Shown: piece by piece, positions 61,451 to 64,000 of the stretch
Position numbering within the stretch: the first letter of the stretch is position 1
Layout of the letters: each line of letters opens with the position of its first letter
From: JAISGQ01 sp045604155
GTDB taxonomy: Bacteria > Bacillota > Clostridia > Oscillospirales > Acutalibacteraceae
Assembly: GCA_045604155.1 (NCBI GenBank)
Contig: JAZUNN010000044.1
Span: 7,556-71,555 of the forward strand
Direction of reading: 5' to 3'
DNA length: 64,000 nucleotides
The notes under the pieces: generated by a model
Told to the model about the DNA's origin: nothing
Databases searched by the model: none
The model's input: only the letters and a program-made list of their open reading frames with translations
Translations under genes and position numbers: made by a program

Positions 61451-61983
61451 TGAAAGATTATAATATCCTTTTTGCGGGCTTCGGCGGTCAGGGTATCCTG
61501 TTCTCCGGTAAGGTTCTCGCTTATGCAGGACTTCTTGACGGCAAGAATGTTTCCTGGCTTCCTTCCTACGGTCCTGAGATGCGCGGTGGTGCTGCAAACT
61601 GCTCTGTATGCCTTTCCGAAAAGGAAGTAGGCTCTCCGCTGGTTGTAAACCCCAACGTATTTATTGCTATGAACGTTCCTTCCTTTGATAAGTTCATCAA
61701 TGCTGTTGAACCCGGCGGAATCGTTATCGTTGACAGTTATCTTATCGACAAGAAGGTCGAGCGTGACGACGTCACCGTTTTCTATGTACCTGCAACCAAG
61801 ATTGCGGAAGAGAACGGTATCAAGGGTCTTGCAAATATCATTCTCCTCGGCAAGCTTCACAAGGAACTTGGCTTCTGCGCTGACGAGGTTATCGACGGTG
61901 CACTTCTCAAGTGCATTCCTCCGAGAAAGGCAGAGATGATCGAAAAGAACAGAACTGCTATCAAGCTTGGTGCAGCTCAGTAA
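61450..61983 (+). CDS. korC: 2-oxoacid:ferredoxin oxidoreductase subunit gamma
   Basis: Gamma subunit (177 residues). FAGFGGQGILFSGKVLAYAG and SWLPSYGPEMRGGAANCSVCLSEKEVGSP are the family signatures, and the C-terminal KAEMIEKNRTAIKLG is typical. Its ATG uses the last base of the korB stop. A strong terminator follows, closing the ATPase-korDABC unit. Confidence 0.92.
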   Translation: MKDYNILFAGFGGQGILFSGKVLAYAGLLDGKNVSWLPSYGPEMRGGAANCSVCLSEKEVGSPLVVNPNVFIAMNVPSFDKFINAVEPGGIVIVDSYLIDKKVERDDVTVFYVPATKIAEENGIKGLANIILLGKLHKELGFCADEVIDGALLKCIPPRKAEMIEKNRTAIKLGAAQ

Positions 61984-61990
61984 ATTGATA

Positions 61991-62022
61991 AAAAGAGAAT
62001 GCAGAAATGCATTCTCTTTTTT
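61991..62022 (+). terminator. Terminator of the korDABC operon
   Basis: A perfect 13-base-pair stem AAAAGAGAATGCA / TGCATTCTCTTTT with a GAAA tetraloop and a T-run. Confidence 0.92.
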
Positions 62023-62031
62023 GGTATTAAT

Positions 62032-62066
62032 AATAAAAGGCGACAGTTTTTCTGCCGCCTTTTATT
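62032..62066 (-). terminator. Hairpin terminating the LtaS-like gene
   Basis: AATAAAAGGCG-A-CAG / CTG-C-CGCCTTTTATT with one internal mismatch lies directly past the minus-strand stop. The T-run after it is short. Confidence 0.65.
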
Positions 62067-64000
62067 CTATTCATTTTTCCACTGATAAGCTTCGGTACGT
62101 GCTATAAGATCTTTGTCATCACCAATCTGTCCGATTGAAACAGAAGCACCTACAAAAATATCATCTGAAGAAATAGATAATGTATTGTAGTCTATATATG
62201 TTGTTTCAACGTACTTGCTGTTGATGTATGCATAACTGAATTCATTGAATCCTTCGCCCTTTATATAGGCGATTTTGTTTTCTTCATCGATATCTACATC
62301 TTTTACGACGATTTCATTGTAACCCATCTGTAAATCGGTTTCAAAGTATTTATCTTCGCCGCCATAGCTGAATTTTTCTCCGTAAAGAGTATCATATTCG
62401 ATGAGCTCAAGATCATCATAATAATTTTCATTGTTATCACGGTTCTGATGGATCTTATTTACTAATCCGTTTTGAATACCAACACGTCCGAGCGCTTCTG
62501 AAATAAGCTGATATGAAGTAATGTCCTTATCTTCTACTGGAATATCATTAAGTCCAACTTTATCGAAATTTGTAAGTATAACATATTCAGAAAGATAAAT
62601 GTCATTTGTAGCATAATTTTCAGGTTCAATCTGGAAGTTGGGGAGATGGTCACCAAAAATCACAAGTACAGTAGGCTCATCAAAATTCTGAATATTATTA
62701 ACAATCTTTCTCAGGAGTTCATCGTTTTCCTTGATCTGCTGAATGTAATATTCAAACCCAATGGTAGCTTCCTCTGTGGGTAATCCTTCAACATCAATAG
62801 TTGTTTCCTCAATGGGTTCTGTTGGATATTTTCCATGAGTCTGAACACTGATTGTATAAAGAAAATCGTGTCCCTCAGTGCTCTTAAGTGCCTTCATTAT
62901 CTCAGTTTCAAGAATGTAGTCCTTGGACCATTCAAGAGGTGTCTGCTCAACATCATACATATATTCAACCGAGATGAATCGATCAAAGCCGAGCATGGGG
63001 TAGACCAGATTTCTGTCGTAGAAGGTAGCGTTGTGATTATGCATTGCCTGTGATGTATAATCAAGCTCTTTAAGTACAAAAGGATAAGATTCGCAGGTGG
63101 AATTTCTGAGTATGGATTTGTAAGGATATTCTCCTGCGCCGAAATGATACAGACTCATTCCGGAAATAACTTCAAATTCAACATTGGCAGTACCTGCGCC
63201 TACAGAAGGCACTCTGAGATAACCGCTGCTGTATTTTTTCTTTAATTCCTGGAAATAGGGATTTGGATTTTCGGAATATTTATATTCAGTAAAATACTCA
63301 CAGTCAACAAATGACTCCATCTGAAGAACAACGATATTAGGTGTAAAATCATTGTTTTCATCTATATCATTTTCGTTTATAACTTCATAAACCTTTTCAA
63401 ATGAGTATTCCTCGGGTTTTGCAACGCCTGAGTCAAGAACGCTGACAGAAAAACAATAAACAAAACCATAATCATCATATGCATTTACCATGTTGCCGAA
63501 TCTGTCTGCAATTGCATTTACTTTGAGTAATCCGATTGTACTTAAAGTAACAAGAACAACCATTGAAAGAATAAAAATGATTGAATTCTTTATTCTTACC
63601 TTTTGCTTGGGCAATTTCATGAAAATAAAAACTATAAAAGCCATTGCAAGGAGTATTGCAGATGCAATCATAATAACCTGCGTGGGGGTAAGATAGACAG
63701 AGATTATCAGGTAAACAGAACGAATAAGGAAAAAGTCCGTAGCAGAGAGTGGTGTTGTCCTGAGACCAAGAAGATAGAAATTCGTTATACCCAAAGCAAG
63801 CCAAATTATTGCAATGAAAGAGATAACAAAGGTTTTACGTTTGAAAAGCTGAGAAATGGATAATGTAAGTGCAATTATCATTGCATTGTACAGAAATACA
63901 ACGGGATTTGTCAGCATATAGACAAATGCCTCAATAAATGAATGTCTGCTGAAAATCTCAATAAGAAGATTGAGAATCAGAGAAATTATACATGTTGTAA
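62067..64000 (-). CDS. LtaS-family sulfatase / phosphoglycerol transferase (5' end outside window)
   Basis: Polytopic membrane enzyme related to lipoteichoic acid synthase, which transfers glycerol phosphate from phosphatidylglycerol to glycolipid anchors. Membrane segments fill the N-terminal part up to about 63500. The extracellular sulfatase-like domain has NIVVLQMESF, the active-site threonine region SVGAGTANVEFEVISG, the HNHNATFYDRN segment and FGDHLPNF. A C-terminal beta domain follows. The first methionine in the window is at 63917, but the frame stays open to the edge and encodes further hydrophobic sequence (LILNLLIEIFSRHSFIEAF). The gene therefore continues beyond the window and 63917 is internal. 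Whether it makes LTA or another glycerol-phosphate polymer is unknown. Confidence 0.87.
   Translation of the reverse strand, partial: TTCIISLILNLLIEIFSRHSFIEAFVYMLTNPVVFLYNAMIIALTLSISQLFKRKTFVISFIAIIWLALGITNFYLLGLRTTPLSATDFFLIRSVYLIISVYLTPTQVIMIASAILLAMAFIVFIFMKLPKQKVRIKNSIIFILSMVVLVTLSTIGLLKVNAIADRFGNMVNAYDDYGFVYCFSVSVLDSGVAKPEEYSFEKVYEVINENDIDENNDFTPNIVVLQMESFVDCEYFTEYKYSENPNPYFQELKKKYSSGYLRVPSVGAGTANVEFEVISGMSLYHFGAGEYPYKSILRNSTCESYPFVLKELDYTSQAMHNHNATFYDRNLVYPMLGFDRFISVEYMYDVEQTPLEWSKDYILETEIMKALKSTEGHDFLYTISVQTHGKYPTEPIEETTIDVEGLPTEEATIGFEYYIQQIKENDELLRKIVNNIQNFDEPTVLVIFGDHLPNFQIEPENYATNDIYLSEYVILTNFDKVGLNDIPVEDKDITSYQLISEALGRVGIQNGLVNKIHQNRDNNENYYDDLELIEYDTLYGEKFSYGGEDKYFETDLQMGYNEIVVKDVDIDEENKIAYIKGEGFNEFSYAYINSKYVETTYIDYNTLSISSDDIFVGASVSIGQIGDDKDLIARTEAYQWKNE

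Noticed and set aside
1..64000. Mobile elements, prophage, CRISPR arrays, tRNA or rRNA genes
   Set aside because: No transposase, integrase, phage structural gene, repeat-spacer array or cloverleaf/rRNA sequence was recognised; gene order is ordinary chromosomal.

Overview
The window reads as a chromosomal segment from a low-to-moderate GC, anaerobic, endospore-forming Firmicute, most like a Ruminococcus-type clostridium (Oscillospiraceae/Ruminococcaceae). This placement rests on gene content and gene order: gpr-spoIIP, a gerA-gerB-gerC germinant-receptor operon, spoIIIE, a tepA-ylzJ neighbourhood, ferredoxin-dependent 2-oxoacid oxidoreductase genes, a T-box in front of alaS, and AGGAGG-type ribosome binding sites with frequent TTG starts. 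Genus and species are inference. No insertion sequence, prophage, CRISPR array, rRNA or tRNA was seen, and the window is almost fully coding.

Layout. 1-4.7 kb: spore protease gpr, spoIIP, a small membrane protein and a convergent TPR protein. 4.8-8 kb: a membrane-anchored GH3 enzyme, an unrecognised nuclease-like protein and ispA. 8-12.2 kb: two secreted cell-wall proteins, a small membrane protein and nnr. 12.2-16 kb (minus strand): aconitase, isocitrate dehydrogenase and the NADH sensor rex in one apparent operon. 16.1-24.3 kb: tepA, ylzJ-like, uppP, spoIIIE, a YgiQ-type radical SAM gene, a metallo-beta-lactamase-fold protein and a DUF3006 protein. 24.3-29.6 kb (minus): an alpha/beta hydrolase, nrdR and gerABC. 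29.7-39.1 kb: hprK, glk, murB, rapZ, whiA, dnaE and pfkA. 39.2-44.3 kb: purEMNHD. 44.5-48.1 kb: an SPFH / zinc-ribbon / TPM-domain module resembling B. subtilis YdjI-YdjG-YdjH. 48.3-49.1 kb: a cysteine-rich unknown. 49.2-58.6 kb: T-box-alaS, HIT, phosphoribosyltransferase, comEC, holA, a toprim protein and a class B PBP. 58.7-62 kb: a P-loop ATPase plus ferredoxin and the alpha, beta and gamma subunits of a 2-oxoacid:ferredoxin oxidoreductase. 62 kb to the end: an LtaS-like sulfatase that runs off the right edge.

How they fit together. Sporulation and germination genes (gpr, spoIIP, spoIIIE, gerABC, perhaps the Cys-rich protein) and envelope genes (uppP, murB, PBP, LtaS-like, GH3, transglycosylase) dominate. 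Central metabolism is represented by acn-icd under probable redox influence (rex), pfkA/glk/hprK for sugar control, and a ferredoxin-linked oxoacid enzyme that could use the 2-oxoglutarate made by acn-icd.

The observations most worth following are: the SPFH/zinc-ribbon/tandem-TPM membrane module with no pspA beside it; rex inside the acn-icd operon; an NrdR-box-like palindrome filling the spacer of the nrdR promoter; an inverted repeat burying the Shine-Dalgarno of the PBP gene; a possible dual start in pfkA; and a ComEC whose nuclease-domain metal motif is lost while a separate intact protein of that fold is encoded 30 kb away. All functional statements come from reading the sequence and known families; no database search was run.
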